In this document: positions 42,236 through 54,631 of the stretch, in pieces | Numbering within the stretch: the first letter of the stretch is position 1 | Layout: each line of letters starts with the position of its first letter | Translations under genes and position numbers: made by a program | Notes under the pieces: model-generated | The model's input: the letters and a program-made list of their open reading frames with translations, nothing else | Told to the model about the DNA's origin: nothing | Databases searched by the model: none | Source: Mucidula mucida | Lineage: Eukaryota; Basidiomycota; Agaricomycetes; Agaricales; Physalacriaceae | Assembly: GCA_015501055.1 (NCBI GenBank) | Contig: JADNYV010000179.1 | Coordinates: 1 to 64,000 of the forward strand | Direction of reading: 5' to 3' | DNA: 64,000 bases

Positions 42236-43045
42236 ATGCCTTCCTTTGCCCAGACTCTGCCTGTAATTCTTCTCGTCGGCTCGGCGTTCGCTACTCCAGT
42301 TCATGTTGCCAGACAGGTAATTGCTGCCTACCGGTTAAACGATATCGCTGACGCGTCATTTCAGAACGACGTATCCAACAAGGCGGACCCTCAGAATCCG
42401 AATGTGGCTCTCAGCGCATTCAAGCAGAACAAGGTCGCCTGTGCCAATGACGTGCACTCTGACAAATGTGACATGGAGGTCGTCCGTCGTTATAACATCC
42501 TCGAACTCGCTCTATCCAAACGCCACGATCCCATGAGGACGGCTCCCTCCGTCACCGCCGCTGATTTCGACCACGCCGCAGGAGAGGAGGCTGGTGACGC
42601 CGATGAGCCTGCCGGAGGGAAGATGAGAGACGCTGCTGACGAGCCGCTTGCCGCCGTCCAGTCTCCTCCTCCCGCCGTCGGCGACAAGGCTGCCGCGGTT
42701 GAGGACTCTCCTGCCGCCGACGCGATGTCCTTGGCCGAGCAGCAGAGGACTGACGACGCGCCTGCTGCTGACGGCGCGCTTCCAGCCCTCGGCGACAAGT
42801 CTCCCTCCATCCCTGCCCCCGACCAGTCCGCCCTCGCCGATGGAGCTGCCGCGGCCCCGCACAAAAGGACTGACGACCAGAACAGTTCCGGCCAGGAGAA
42901 GGTATCAGCCCCCGTCGCCGCCGTCGCCATCAGCCACAAGTCTGACTCACCCTCTTCCCCGTCCGGCTATAAACAGTCACCCTCCGCGTCTGACGACAAA
43001 TCCGCTGCAATCGAAGCAAAGGAGGCCATGGCTATGGAAGGGTGA
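42236..43045 (+). CDS. Secreted Ala/Asp/Ser/Pro-rich protein (269 aa)
   Basis: Single-exon frame with ATG at 42236 and a clear signal peptide: MPSFAQTLP, then hydrophobic VILLVGSAFA, with probable cleavage after AFA or AT. Residues about 20-95 form a compact, ordered-looking part with two cysteines (VACAND...DKCDME). The rest is low-complexity Ala/Asp/Ser/Pro/Glu with dibasic or Arg sites followed by TDD (QQRTDD, HKRTDD), possibly processed by a Kex2-like protease. No known family was recognised. It could be a small secreted or cell-surface protein. A TATA box precedes it and the frame is intact. Confidence 0.75.
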   Translation: MPSFAQTLPVILLVGSAFATPVHVARQVIAAYRLNDIADASFQNDVSNKADPQNPNVALSAFKQNKVACANDVHSDKCDMEVVRRYNILELALSKRHDPMRTAPSVTAADFDHAAGEEAGDADEPAGGKMRDAADEPLAAVQSPPPAVGDKAAAVEDSPAADAMSLAEQQRTDDAPAADGALPALGDKSPSIPAPDQSALADGAAAAPHKRTDDQNSSGQEKVSAPVAAVAISHKSDSPSSPSGYKQSPSASDDKSAAIEAKEAMAMEG

Positions 43046-43535
43046 AGTGTCGGCGATGGTTTGAAGGAGTTGTCTTTTCGCGCTAGAGTCGTTCGTGTCA
43101 TAGCCTCGACATAAGCAGTATGATATGTGGTAGAGCGAAATACATTCTTTTGGGGGCCAGCTTAAAGTTAAACGTTTCTCCTCACATCGGGTTAAGTAAT
43201 ACAGAGTCACGTGTGGGCGCCAGACCTTTTTGCCCCAAACGATACGGTGCAGATGTACGCCTCACCACACTCAGGCACTATCAGTTTAAACAGCTACGAC
43301 GGTCCGTAGTAATGAAGAACTACCGCATCCCTCGTGTCCCTATCAGAACCACCCAAAGCAAACGAGCTGCCAAGAATCGAACAAGGCGCGGCTTCATTAT
43401 AGTCGGCGAGATACGATCATTATAAGTACGTTTGCTCTCATCTGCAAGAAGAAGTGCTTATGCTTTTTGGAAGTCTTGTTTTTCTACCGACTAAATAGGA
43501 GATTATAACTCTGCTCATCGCAAATTATATCTGCC
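43046..43535. other. Intergenic region before DUF6535 copy 4
   Basis: AT-rich from 43400; presumably terminator of the secreted-protein gene and promoter of the next gene. No other feature seen. Confidence 0.4.
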
Positions 43536-46500
43536 ATGTCTCTGTCAAGCGGATCCCCCCCGTGGCGCACGAGTGCGGATCAATCAACACCTCTTTCCTC
43601 GCCGGCACCTCCTACCTCAGCCAATAGCGACGTTATCCCCTGCTCGTCCGATACATCCCGCCTGCATGCGATTAATCCATCACTTCCAGAGTGTTTTCAT
43701 CTGGTGATGGAGGGTGAAGACGTCCCGGCTGTGATAGCACCGTCTCACGAGCACCCTGGAATGAATAGACGCACCGTGTTCGGCATGAAACTCTCCGTTG
43801 GACGCGCCCAGAAAGGTTGGTTTATGTGTCCTGCTGCGATTGATCGTCTAATCGTGTTGCAGCAGGAAACGACCCATTCAATTACAAAGTTAAATATCCT
43901 GAAGACGAGCCATACAAGGAGATGGCAGAGGACAGCAGGTTTTGGAGACCTGCGTCGATGAGGCGGCAAAAGTGGATGCCGGTAAGGTGGCGGACTGGAC
44001 GGATGCGCTCGACGTTTTGCTTGTTTTCGTGAGTACATCGCTTGCCACTGCTTGAAACTCATTGGTCGGCTTTCAGGCTGGTTTGTTCTCGGGCGTCGTC
44101 TCGACATTCGTGTGTCAGACCTTTCAGAATCTACAGGTCGACCCAACAGAGCTCGTGTATATCGTAATGGACGAGCTTCTCAGTATTCAACGCGCTATCG
44201 ATGCACACGGACCCGGCTCCTCCAAACACGTTCCTCGCTCTGATACCTCCTTCCACGCGTCCCGAACAAGTCTTTGGGTCAACACGCTCTGGTTCGTGAG
44301 CCTGACGCTCAGTCTGACAACGGCGCTTATCGCCGTCGTTACGAAGCAGTGGATACACCAGTACATGGACTCTGCCCAGTTGGGTACCCCTCGCGCTCGT
44401 GCTCGCGTTCGTCAGTTCAGGTTCATCCAGCTGGAAGCGTGGCATGTTCCAGCGATTATAGGACTTTTACCTGTCTTGATGCATGTCGCTCTTGGCGTTT
44501 TCTTTTCGGGTCTCATTATCCATATTCGGTCCTTGAGCACCCCAGCGGCAGCCGTCGTTGGATTAGTCGTATTCTTTACAGTCCTTGCTTATGATAGGCA
44601 CCAATCTCTTCCCCGTATACGACCCTTCGTGCCCCTACAAGACGCCCCTTTCCGCTTATGCCTACACTGTCTTCCGTCGCGGGCGCGGGTTCTTTACCTC
44701 TACACTTTCCGCATCTGTCAATTCCGTCGTCATTTCCCTCACGTCTTTCTTGAAACGACTGAAGGCGAAGAAATCTTTGTCAGTAGAAGATATGTTGGCA
44801 ACGTCGGGAATAGACAGTACTTCAGCCCAGAAATTTGACTTATCCTCGTTAAAGGAAGTCCCACAGTGCCTAATTCCTTCGTCGTCGTTGGAGGCCATCC
44901 CAATTCTTGAACCGATGACCCTTAGAGAAGCGGAGCAAGATATTGTTAGCCGCACCTGCGACTATCTCGATGCACATACGGCAGCTTGGCTGTACAATGT
45001 TTCTTCCAACCCGTCAGTCCGAAACATCGTTCTGCAGGCTGCTAGTAACACACCTCTCCACGTCATTCCTGTCCTGAAGGACCATATCGGCGCTCGAAGC
45101 CTGGAGGACGTCCTCTCTAATGTGGTAGCATCCCCTCAGTATTGGGAACGAGACAGACAAGTCGGGTTTAAGCGTCTGGTACGATCACTCTTTCGCTTGT
45201 TCCCGCAAACACACATGACACTCAGAGCCATCCATGCATCTTGCCGTTACGATGACTCATCGGCCATTCTCCTCAATGTTACCAACTTGAAGGGAGCCGC
45301 CGATTTCGTTGTTCAGCAAATTTCAGCGCCTTCGAAGCACTACGATGCCGCAATATGGGCACAGATCCTAGCGCACGCTTTCTTTTCCAGTCCGGATTGG
45401 CTACCGCCCAGTAGCGGGAGCTCTGTCGTTTGGGAAACACTCGTATCGTGGCTATGCTATGAACCGCATACTTGTTTATCGTGTATCAAGCAAGCAGAAT
45501 GTAAAGGCGTCCTCTACTCCGTGCATTCTTTCAAGGGCGTGCGAATGACTGTCGTGGATAACGTTGATAGGTCGGTTTCAGCCGACGAACCGATGTCCCT
45601 TCAGCAGGCCGTGGTCAACTTCTTGCGCTTATCTGTATGCGAAATGATGTTACAAAATGTAGCTCCATCGTCGGTGCAGGGATTCCGACACCGTGACATT
45701 CCCAGTGATATCGGGCTGCGTCTGATCCTCCTTCAGACGGAATGGATTCATAAGAAGAGTCATCCTGGTGATATACAGGACCCCAGGATGTCTTCATTTG
45801 CGCAACTCATCAATGCGACCTCGCGTAGTGTTGGTGTCGATGCGACTGATGGAGTTCATCTCACGCATAGCAATACTGTTCGCGCAACATTCATTGCTTT
45901 ACGGAATGCCATCACCAGCATGTTCACCACAGCGATACTCTCCAGGCGCGATCAACAACAGCTCCTACGTCCTTTCTTCCGATGTCTCACCGTGGACACC
46001 AGTCTCATCAAGGAGTATGAGCACTGGATCGCAGACTCACCTGTGCTCGCCCAAAATCTCGTAGATCTCGTCTTCACGGGGCCTATCCAGCTTCCAGAGG
46101 CGCTGCCGCTTCTCGCTGATATCCATGGCTTCTTGGTAGTTTCGCGCTGTACGACTCTTCTTCCAATGATTTTCTGCCAACTCTGCAGAAATGAATGGCT
46201 GGCGACTATGGCGCCCATTTTCCTTGGTCAGACACATCTCTGTGATCCAAAGTGGGACAAACAAGCGTATTCCTTCCTCGCGGCTTCGTTCGCGCAATGC
46301 ATGGCTATCCTACAGAGTCAAGGAGCTCACGCGTACCAGGAAGCGTCGCGCTATATGCAGCAGGGATCTAATCTTCTTGCCTTGTGTCAAATCCTGCTTC
46401 TCTCGGACGTGGAGAATCGGGCACACCTTTGGCGCATGGTCCCGCTGATTGATCCGACTCTATGGCCGTCGTGTCTTGATGCCTTAGAGACCTTTATAGC

Positions 46501-46708
46501 GGATGGAAATACTTTCGGAATCTATCGGGAGCTGCTCGAAGGTACCATACATCCTTATCCAGACGGACGCCCCCTTCAGTACAACACCATGGCCGAGTTT
46601 CCCCTAGTAGTGTCTAGGTTCATAGATCATGTCCGAACGCACCATTCTGAGTGTGAATGCTATAAGGAAGTAAGTCATAATTCCCCTTCTAAAGCCGATA
46701 TCTGCTAA
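43536..46708 (+). pseudogene. DUF6535 family gene, copy 4 (two frameshifts)
   Basis: Exon 1 is 43536-43815, exon 2 43866-44028 and exon 3 starts at 44077. Exon 2 is 163 nt instead of the family's 164: one base is missing near 43942, after SRFW, where the normal frame resumes as ETCVDEAAKVDAGKVADWTD. A second slip at about 44590 lies in the fourth membrane helix, before IGTNLFPVYD. Otherwise the membrane region (VNTLWFVSLTLSLTTALIAV) and a 690-residue soluble region are well preserved. The end may splice at GTAAGT (about 46669) to a terminal exon starting near 46722 (PYATDTERPSVRR). Diverged from copies 1-3. Confidence 0.75.
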
Positions 46709-47516
46709 CTGCCTACCACTAGCCGTATGCTACGGATACTGAACGACCGAGTGTTCGTCGCATGTGGTTCAATTTGAAGAGATGGAAGAAATCTGAAGGA
46801 GAGCCACAGAATGAGACCTCGAGATGGTATAACATTATTAGTAAGTATACCAGATAGAAAAGGATTCGGATGGCAATGTGTACGTTTTGTATCGAGCATT
46901 CGAGTGGCCTACCGATGAAAGCTATCGGGGATGTGTTTACTCTGACCATTACGCCCGTCATGAGCGCATACCAGAGCAACAATCATCGTCTGCGGCTGGT
47001 ACTTTACTCCGATCTAAAAGATCTGAAATGGTTAAGTTCCCTGCACGAGTGTGGCGATTCCTTTGTTGTGCATGTTTGTGGGTCCACATTCTCATTGATC
47101 CGATCATCTTCTGATGAAAAGAACAGCCCATGGTCTCGTGTCTGATGTCGCGCTCAATCAGGAGAAATGAGTAAGGCGTGAGAAGAAACTGGTATCCGTC
47201 TCCCATATCGCGGGTCATATGTCGGGCAGGTTGGTTAGCAGAGAAGTCGTGATGCACGTCTCATCTTATTGTTGCATTCTGAAATTCTTACTACGCCGAT
47301 TTGCTCAATCACAGATTACCCCTTTCGATTACAAGGCGCATACAATTGTTTATGAGTCCGTACCTGTGAGTTCTTAACTTGGAGTGTCTTGAGTAGTGCG
47401 CTTATGGGTATTTGGGATGAAGGTCCCGTCCCTGGCTGTAAGGAAGGATCATTCGGTCCGCATGTCACTTTTAAATGTCGACCCGGAGTCTTGTACTCCT
47501 GTTGGATTCCCGCAAC
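46709..47516. other. Spacer with duplicated downstream peptide-coding segment
   Basis: 46878-47020 encodes YSDHYARHERIPEQQ and SSAAGTLLRS, closely repeated at 51210-51295 downstream of copy 5. It may be a terminal exon or a small downstream gene duplicated with each DUF6535 gene. 47310-47350 carries a short exon-2-like remnant (TPFDYKAH). Confidence 0.45.
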
Positions 47517-50500
47517 ATGATTTCGACTACATCTGCGCCACGCTCAGACGATGAACCTTCGTCCTACACCTGTAACTCCATCTCTGCAAATGCGGAAGTC
47601 CCAGACCTCGCCAATCTCAGATCGCGACACAGCTATGAATTTGTGTTTCAGGACGCGACCACCCACGACAGCATAAATACAGGCGACGATGGCGCGGAGA
47701 ATTGCTCTATAAGCTCTGGAATCAGCGAGGAGAAATGGCAGGGCGGTCCTTTCTTTGGAGTCAGGCATTCCAATCGCCGCTCACGTAAAGGTCGGTTGCA
47801 CCTCTTGTGTTATCCAGTTTTCCTTTTCAAGGATTTTGGTTAGCGAAAGACCCATTCGATTATGAGCATCAATATGACGAGGATCAGCCGTATCAAGAGA
47901 TGGGTGAAACGGCCAGAATGTGGAAAACATATCTTGCCGAAAGCGCCAAAGTAGACGCTGACAAAGTTGCTAACTGGACTGATGCTCTAGATGTATTGCT
48001 TGTCTTTGTGAGTTTTAATGGAGTGCTCCCCAGAGGCAATGCTAACCGTTTTAATATCAGGCCGGCTTGTTTTCTGCTGTCGTCTCTACGTTCGTATGGC
48101 AGACCTTCCAAACGCTACAGATCGATAACAGCGAAGTGACCTCATATCTCGTCTTCGAGATGGTACACCTTCAGCGCGCTAGTATGGATGGCCACCCGTC
48201 GAGCAGTGTACCTCCATCTCCCCTTACCCCAAATATGATGTTTCGCCCAACATCCACAGTCAGCTGGATTAACGGCCTGTGGTTCACCAGCTTGGCGCTA
48301 AGCCTGACAACCGCCCTAATCGCCGTCCTCACTAAACAATGGATACACGAATATCGCACCTCGATCGAACTGGGAACGTATCGTGAACGCGGCCGCATAC
48401 GACAGTTTCGTTTCACAAACTTATCGGAATGGCATGTTCCTGTCATCATTGGACTACTACCAGTCATGATGCACGTCGCTTTGGGCATTTTCTTTGCCGG
48501 TCTCATTCTTCTGCTCCTCTCCTTGAGCCGGCATATCGCCTCATTCATATACGTCGTTGTAGCCGCTGCGCTAGCCGCGTACCTCATCACCAATGTCCTC
48601 CCTGTTTTTAATCCTGCATGTCCCTACAAGACGCCATTGACCCTCTATGCCTATCGTGCTGTCTACCTCATCCGAAGTGCGGCTTCGCCAAAGTTAAGTC
48701 AGCTCATTGCTCGGTTAGTGAAATGTTGCGCGTCATCGAAGAGGACACTTCCTGATACAGTGGCCACCCAATCATCACCAACCACCGCTGCTCCTGCAGA
48801 TATTACGATCGACGCGTTATGCATTTTCGGTCCTCCTTCGCTCGTTGAAGCTGAGAAGGCAATGGTTCGTCAGATAACGTATATCATTGATGCGCAGGCG
48901 ATCGTCTGGCTCTACGGCGTCTCTTCGAATTCCTCCGTTCAAACAATCGTATTACAAGCAATCGGGAATCTTCCCCTACGAAGTGTCCCATTGGTTACAC
49001 GATCCATTCCAGAGTGTGCCATTGTATCTGCGATCGAGGGAGTCCTAGACAGTCCCGAAATGCAGCATGCTTCCGCCCAACCATCGTACGAGCGCCTAGA
49101 GCGGTCACTCATCCGTGTCTCGCCACAAAAAAGTCTGTCCTGGCCGCCGGCCGACATGAGATCTCCGGGATCTCTTCCCCGTCTGCTGAACTTCTGCGAG
49201 TCTGAACAAGCAGGGCAGTTTCTTGCAGGCGAAATCCTAGCGCCTTCCGTCAAACACGATGTCGCTGTCTGGGTTCAAATTCTTAAGAACGCGTTAAGGG
49301 CAGGACCGGAATGGCTTGGAATGGAGGACAACACACCGGTCTGGCGCACGTTCATCTCGTGGTTCTTTGCTGAACCTCATATGTGCATACACTGTGCTGA
49401 ACGAGACGGCTCGGCAGGAAACGTCTACTCGTGCATGGTGCACAATTACGCGACAATGCATCGAACAAGTATAGGGTATTCTGCTCGTCTCAGCGTTCTT
49501 GACAACCCTTTGAATGCCGTCAGCACTACAAAGCCACTGCACTTCCGAGAGGCCACCATCATGTTCTTACTTCCATCTCTTGCCTCATTTCTGCTCGACA
49601 CCGTCTACAGGGACTTTTGTACGGAGGAAGTGTACGCCGGGCTTCCTAGCGATATTCGCTTGCGTCATGTACTCATCCAACTGCCCTCCATTCAAGCGAC
49701 TGGGTTCAGCAATGACTTTAGGAGGGAATCTCCGATCGCAACTCTGGTTAAGAGTTTTCAAATAAGCGTCGGTACGGATGGCTGGGGAAGTCTGCACATA
49801 CATCACAATAGCATCTTGCCCGCTACGTTCGAGACCTTGACATCTATCGTTTATGATGTATTTCCGCGAGATATCTTACACCCAGTTGAAAGGCAAAGAC
49901 TCCTACACCCTCTTTTTAGAGCGCTACTGCTGGACACGATTGACACCGAAGGGCATCAAGGCTCTGGCGCAAGTCTCGCCGATGGTTATCATTCCTGGAT
50001 GACTGAGGCGGTAGCTGAAGATGTCATCCGTTTCGCATTCATGGAATCTAGCAACTTAGCAGAGCAGTCGCCACTCCTCTTTGATCTCGTCGAGTGCTCG
50101 GTACGCTTGAAATGTTGCAAGATGGTACCAGCCGTCTACAGCAAGCTCTGCTCTAGAAATTGGCTACAGGTGATTGACACTTCTCGCTTTGGGCAGACAA
50201 CTTCACACACGCCAGTGAAAGTCGAGCAAACCTCGTATTGCTTCCTCGCTGCGGCGTTCATCGAGGGACTGAAGGTCCTGAGACAACTTGCGCCTTTAAC
50301 ATACGTGCAGGCTCTCAATTACATCCGAACACCCTCCAATCTTCTCATCATCACCAAACTCCTCATTCTCTCAGACGTTGAACGTCGGCGTAGTCTAGAG
50401 ACGCTGGCGCCCCTCATCACTCTGGACTTGTGGCATCCTTGTTTACGCGAGTTGAACAGATTCCTTCAACAACAGGAAGTTGCTGCGGGATACGCGGGTC

Positions 50501-50745
50501 AGAGTTCGCACCTCCGGCACCTGTATCTGGAGGAGCCTTTGCACTATGAACCTTACGAGAAGGTGGTTATCGCCCTTTCTGATTTCACACGCCATGTCCA
50601 TAAGCACTCGGAAGCTTCAATTCATACAATTACGCGACCTCGGAACAAGGTACACTCGATTGTGAACACTTTCTACTTTTCAACTAACAGGTTCTTAGAT
50701 ATACTCACTGCTTTGTACAGTCCTGCCGGGGCACTCTATCTCTGA
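47517..50745 (+). CDS. DUF6535 domain membrane protein, copy 5 (intact, 1040 aa)
   Basis: Exons 47517-47790 (274 nt), 47844-48007 (164 nt) and 48061-50745, all with GT-AG introns in the same phases as its paralogs. Residues 1-91 are variable and polar; 92-146 hold the KDPFDYEHQY...WTDALDVLLVF block. Four hydrophobic segments follow at about 139-160, 215-240, 272-300 and 305-328, including the family signature WINGLWFTSLALSLTTALIA and KQWIHEY. A long helical region runs to the C-terminus. Function unknown. A possible 41-bp intron near 50650-50690 would change only the last residues. Confidence 0.87.
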
Positions 50746-52103
50746 TGATGTAGTACACAACGAACACGAACTTGAAATGGCTTGAATGTCTGGGATAGCG
50801 TAGTTACGGTTCTACAGATACAGTTACAATACGCGAATGAACAATAGATGTTGTTTTGACTGATGTTCATCAAGCTTGTTGTGGGACGAACATGACGCGG
50901 TACCCTTACCCCCCGAAGACTGTTCTGCGGATCCTGCAGTCGCATCCCTCCCCAGGACTCACAGGAATCCACCTGTATCCTGCCGCGGAATGTGGCGCTA
51001 ACGTGTTTCGAGGACCTTATCACTCCATTTCCGCCAGATCGATGGATTGAGAATCTCGCCCAAGACATATAGGGCCTGCAGTGAGCACTGTGGTAGCTGC
51101 TTGCGCATTCTATGTAATAACGGGTTTTACTTCCTTTAGGCGAATATACCGGATAGAAACGGATTCGGACTTTATAGACGTCACCTTGTCGAGTCCGATG
51201 AAAGCTATTGGGGGTTACTCTGGCCATTACGCCCGTCATGAGCACATACCAGAGCAACAACCATCGTCTGCGGCTGGTAATTTACTCCGATCTACAGGAC
51301 GCCACGGGCAAATCCATAGAGTTTCATGGAAATCTCAAGCCAAAGGCAAATACGGAGGTGACCTATGACTACGGTCTTGAGTCGGCAAAGGAGCCCGGCA
51401 AAGGACATTCGTGTAAGGGAGGGTTATCCGGAATCAGTCATTGACAATATGCCAGTCAGCGAACTTCTCGCTAGAATCGGCTAGACATCACAACACGGGC
51501 AGAAGTCCCAGATACTAGTAGCAGGTCTTTCAATCGTTGAAGTCCTATTTTAATGCTTAGGGCTCGATAATCCTAGGTCTATGAACAACCACCAAACACC
51601 TTTACAACGTCGATACGCACCATCGCCTCCTTTCCTGGTGTAGAGTTCGAGGCGGGAAGCTAGGTGATTTGAACAGGTCCTCAAGTTAGACGCGAACTCC
51701 GCGGGGCATGGGGCGTCTGACGTGCTCGGTATGGTCCTGTCGTACATAGAGCGGAATCCGGTTTCGACACAACATAGACCACGGTGGTTGTTTGGAAGTC
51801 GTGATGGTAGCACGCGAGCGTGTGCATCACACGCCTACTTGATAATACCGCCTTTCACCGATGCCTTGTCGTATATTACGATACAGCCACGCACGCATCG
51901 AATCCCGAGTTTTGTGCTCACGACTGTGCCTCACGGCGTCACATCGACCGTTGAGACAAATGTTGGCGACACAGGTATAAAACAGTTGGTTCCCTTACGA
52001 ATATAAAGTTTTGTGTTACGGGTAATAGCAATTACAGTCAATGAGACGGCAGTCAGGTTTTGAACTTCCTTCATCTTCATCTTCTTCTTTCGAGATATTC
52101 ATT
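50746..52103. other. Intergenic region with duplicated downstream segment
   Basis: 51140-51300 repeats the segment following copy 4 (GYSGHYARHEHIPEQQ). The rest (51450-52100) shows no supported gene. Confidence 0.4.
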
Positions 52104-52963
52104 TTACAAACAGAATGTGATGGCCAAGTCGACCTGAAAAGAATTGCGTAAACGAAAGCATCACAACAATAAAGTAAGAGCACCAACATCGTTCGTCTGA
52201 CAAGCGACTTGAACCCAAGTGTCGGTGGGAGTGTGGAAGGCAGTGGCGCAGTTGACGTTGTTACCTTATTTCCGAGTCAGTAAAGGCAAGAGCTATGACA
52301 GAATAGAGCGCACAGTCAGCACCAGCCCCATCGCAGCCATTGTAGTACCTATGAACGGTGGCTCCTTAGAACAACCTTGGAGTATGTTGATGTAGAGACG
52401 TACCCGAAGCCGGAGGTAACTGAGAAGGTGTGCCTAACATCGTACCACGGTTAGGGCAGCTCTACAGGGGCAATGATTCCGTACTTACGGTGCGATGAGT
52501 GAAATGTCGGTGCTCGAGCCGGCCCCAGGACTGGTCGGATTCTTGAGCGTGGTCTCGACGAGGGTGCAGCGGTCGCCGTTGAAGCCGCAATTGCCTAGTG
52601 TATATACTCAGGACGCTCTAAGCAGAATCTGTAGCAATACGTGCCAGTCTGGAGGTATCTAGGAACAGGACAGGCATAAGACAACACGATCGTATAGATG
52701 AGGGAACTAAAGCGCGTACGCGATAGCACCAATGATGGCTCCATTGGAGGTGTAGTCTCCGCCCGTCGACAGGACCGCTCCAGACTGACTGATGAGCGTT
52801 GGGGTACCAAAGCCACATCTAACAAAGCTCAGACTCGAAAGCGATGAAGCCGTTCGCGAAGATATGCCTACCTATTGTCGAAGTGAATGGTGTGAGATTC
52901 ACCCGCCACGAGAGCGATGACGGATGCGACAGTGAGCGTGAGGAGAGACGAGAGCTTGAACAT
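52104..52963 (-). CDS. Secreted cysteine-rich 'glycopeptide'-type protein, eight exons (160 aa)
   Basis: Exons on the minus strand: 52963-52872, 52818-52720, 52658-52645, 52594-52489, 52433-52404, 52348-52314, 52264-52188, 52133-52104, totalling 483 nt in one frame. A signal peptide (MFKLSSLLTLTVASVIALVA) precedes ESHTIHFDNR, CGFGTPTLI, LSTGGDYTSNG, NCGFNGDRC, NPTSPGAGSS, YYNGCDGAGADC and DLAITFC. The pattern matches a widespread agaricomycete secreted family usually named glycopeptide. All introns are GT-AG except intron 3, which fits only as GC-AG (GCACGT donor). Spacing of the cysteines suggests disulfides. Exact role unknown. No frame defect is visible. Confidence 0.8.
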
Positions 52964-54631
52964 CAAGGAATAAAGCAAATGAGATTCACTGAAGAATTAT
53001 GCATGTGTCGTTGAGCTTTTGTACTGCGAAGCGTTGAGCATCAAGTCGACATTGCATTCGTCGGATTTACACCCGGTGGGAGACGAGTACCAAAACTGAC
53101 AGCCATCACCGTTGATGATCTGGACACAAGAATGGCCCATCCCGCAATGTTACGCCCAGATTGGGTCGATGAATCGTTGGGATATCGTTCCTGGTTTCAA
53201 GAAAGATCAGTGGGCGCATCAAGATGGTTCGAGGCTAATGTTCTTGCCAAGCGACGAGAAGACTAGACTGGTAGAAGAACTGTGGCAGACTAGATGCAAA
53301 AAGACGTCAATACATTGAAGAGCTGGATGCTTACGCGGATTCTACAAGCTGACGGAGGGCCCATGCGTTCGACAAAAGACTCTTACAGGCATCCCTCGTC
53401 GTCCCTGTACCTCGCGCGTGTTTCCCCTATTCAGTATTCTCCAAACGATCTCAGCCAAAACCCGCTGTTTTGATGCACATCAGGACGACGTGCATTGCGA
53501 GCCGAAATTAGTTTTGATGTGAAGAGGCGAAATTCTGCTACCAAATAATCGACATAGGGGAGCGCCAAAGTAGAGCAAGTCCAACGTTTAGACAAGAAGT
53601 CATGAGGATGAAAGAAGCCGAAAGTCTGAGAGAGGCGCGGTACACGTAGCATCAGAGTCGCGACCTGAAAGATCAGTGCCTACTAGCTCACGGCCCATCA
53701 AAATTGAATATTTCAAGCAAGATCAGGACGACCTATTCGCCATGTAGTTAAGCGTGCAAGCAAAAGGAGAAGGGCTAGGGCGCTCACTGAGAATGCCATA
53801 TGCTCGCTCGACACCAGCAGATACAAGACGGTTTACGAACGCCGTGCAGCACGAGGTGCCGTCTGTCGTCTGATGCCAAAGGCGATCACAAGAGTATTTG
53901 GAGACAGTCGGACGTAAGAATGGTTCATCCGAGTATGTCGGTAAACCCTATCATGGCGCGGCTCTGTTGAAATGTGGGACGAGTGATGCCATGAGCAAAA
54001 TCGTACAACGTTACGTGACATCACGCCACGATTGACAAAGTCGTCACGTGGGCGCACCTCTCTCTAGTGGACTCTAGCTAGCTCTGAGTCTGCCCATGAT
54101 CATTGCGGAAGTGAATGCTATTTGGATCCCCAAAAGCAGTCAGAAAAGGTCAATGCCTCTCTTCTGTTAGTGCTGTGCTATCTGAAGGCCATGCCTGTCC
54201 AAAAGCCGGTTTTACAGCGTACGCCGGACGCGTTTTTTCTTTTCAGGAAACCAAAGGAAATCCTTTGAAGCGGTATATGCAATTCGCGTCAGAATCCGCT
54301 CCTCCTGCGCATAGCGCCGTGGTCCCGACCCCCGCTCCGTGCGGCGTCCTCGTGCGCCCCGTCAAACACGTTTTGATAGAGATCACGCGATGTCCTAAAA
54401 CAAGCACAAAGTCTCAGGCTTGTTCCAAAAAAGTTCTTCGCCTCCCTGCATCCTCCTCTTCGACCTTCCACCGCCCCAAGCGCGATGCCGTAAAGGTTAT
54501 TGTTCTCGCCTCTCTTGACTACCGTCGCCACTATCATTTCTTTGTTGCGAATTCGGCACAACGCGCCACTGTGGCAGGTTAAAAAGTGGACTAGAGGCCC
54601 ACACAACTTGTCATCCATTCCCCGCCTCAAA
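52964..54631. other. Intergenic region
   Basis: Several short ORFs on both strands but none with conserved features, intron signals or paralogs. 54115-54582 is open but lacks any recognisable domain. Promoters for the two flanking divergent genes should lie here. Confidence 0.4.

Noticed and set aside
42490..42939. Minus-strand ORF opposite the secreted protein
   Set aside because: Open only because the sense strand is Ala/Asp-rich and GC-rich; no features of its own.
53100..53330. Small gene candidate near MMIWTQEWPIPQ
   Set aside because: Short, single frame, no paralog or motif, no intron or signal-peptide evidence.
54115..54582. 155-codon ORF as a gene
   Set aside because: No domain, paralog, start context or intron support; the composition is that of a random open frame upstream of the F-box-like gene.
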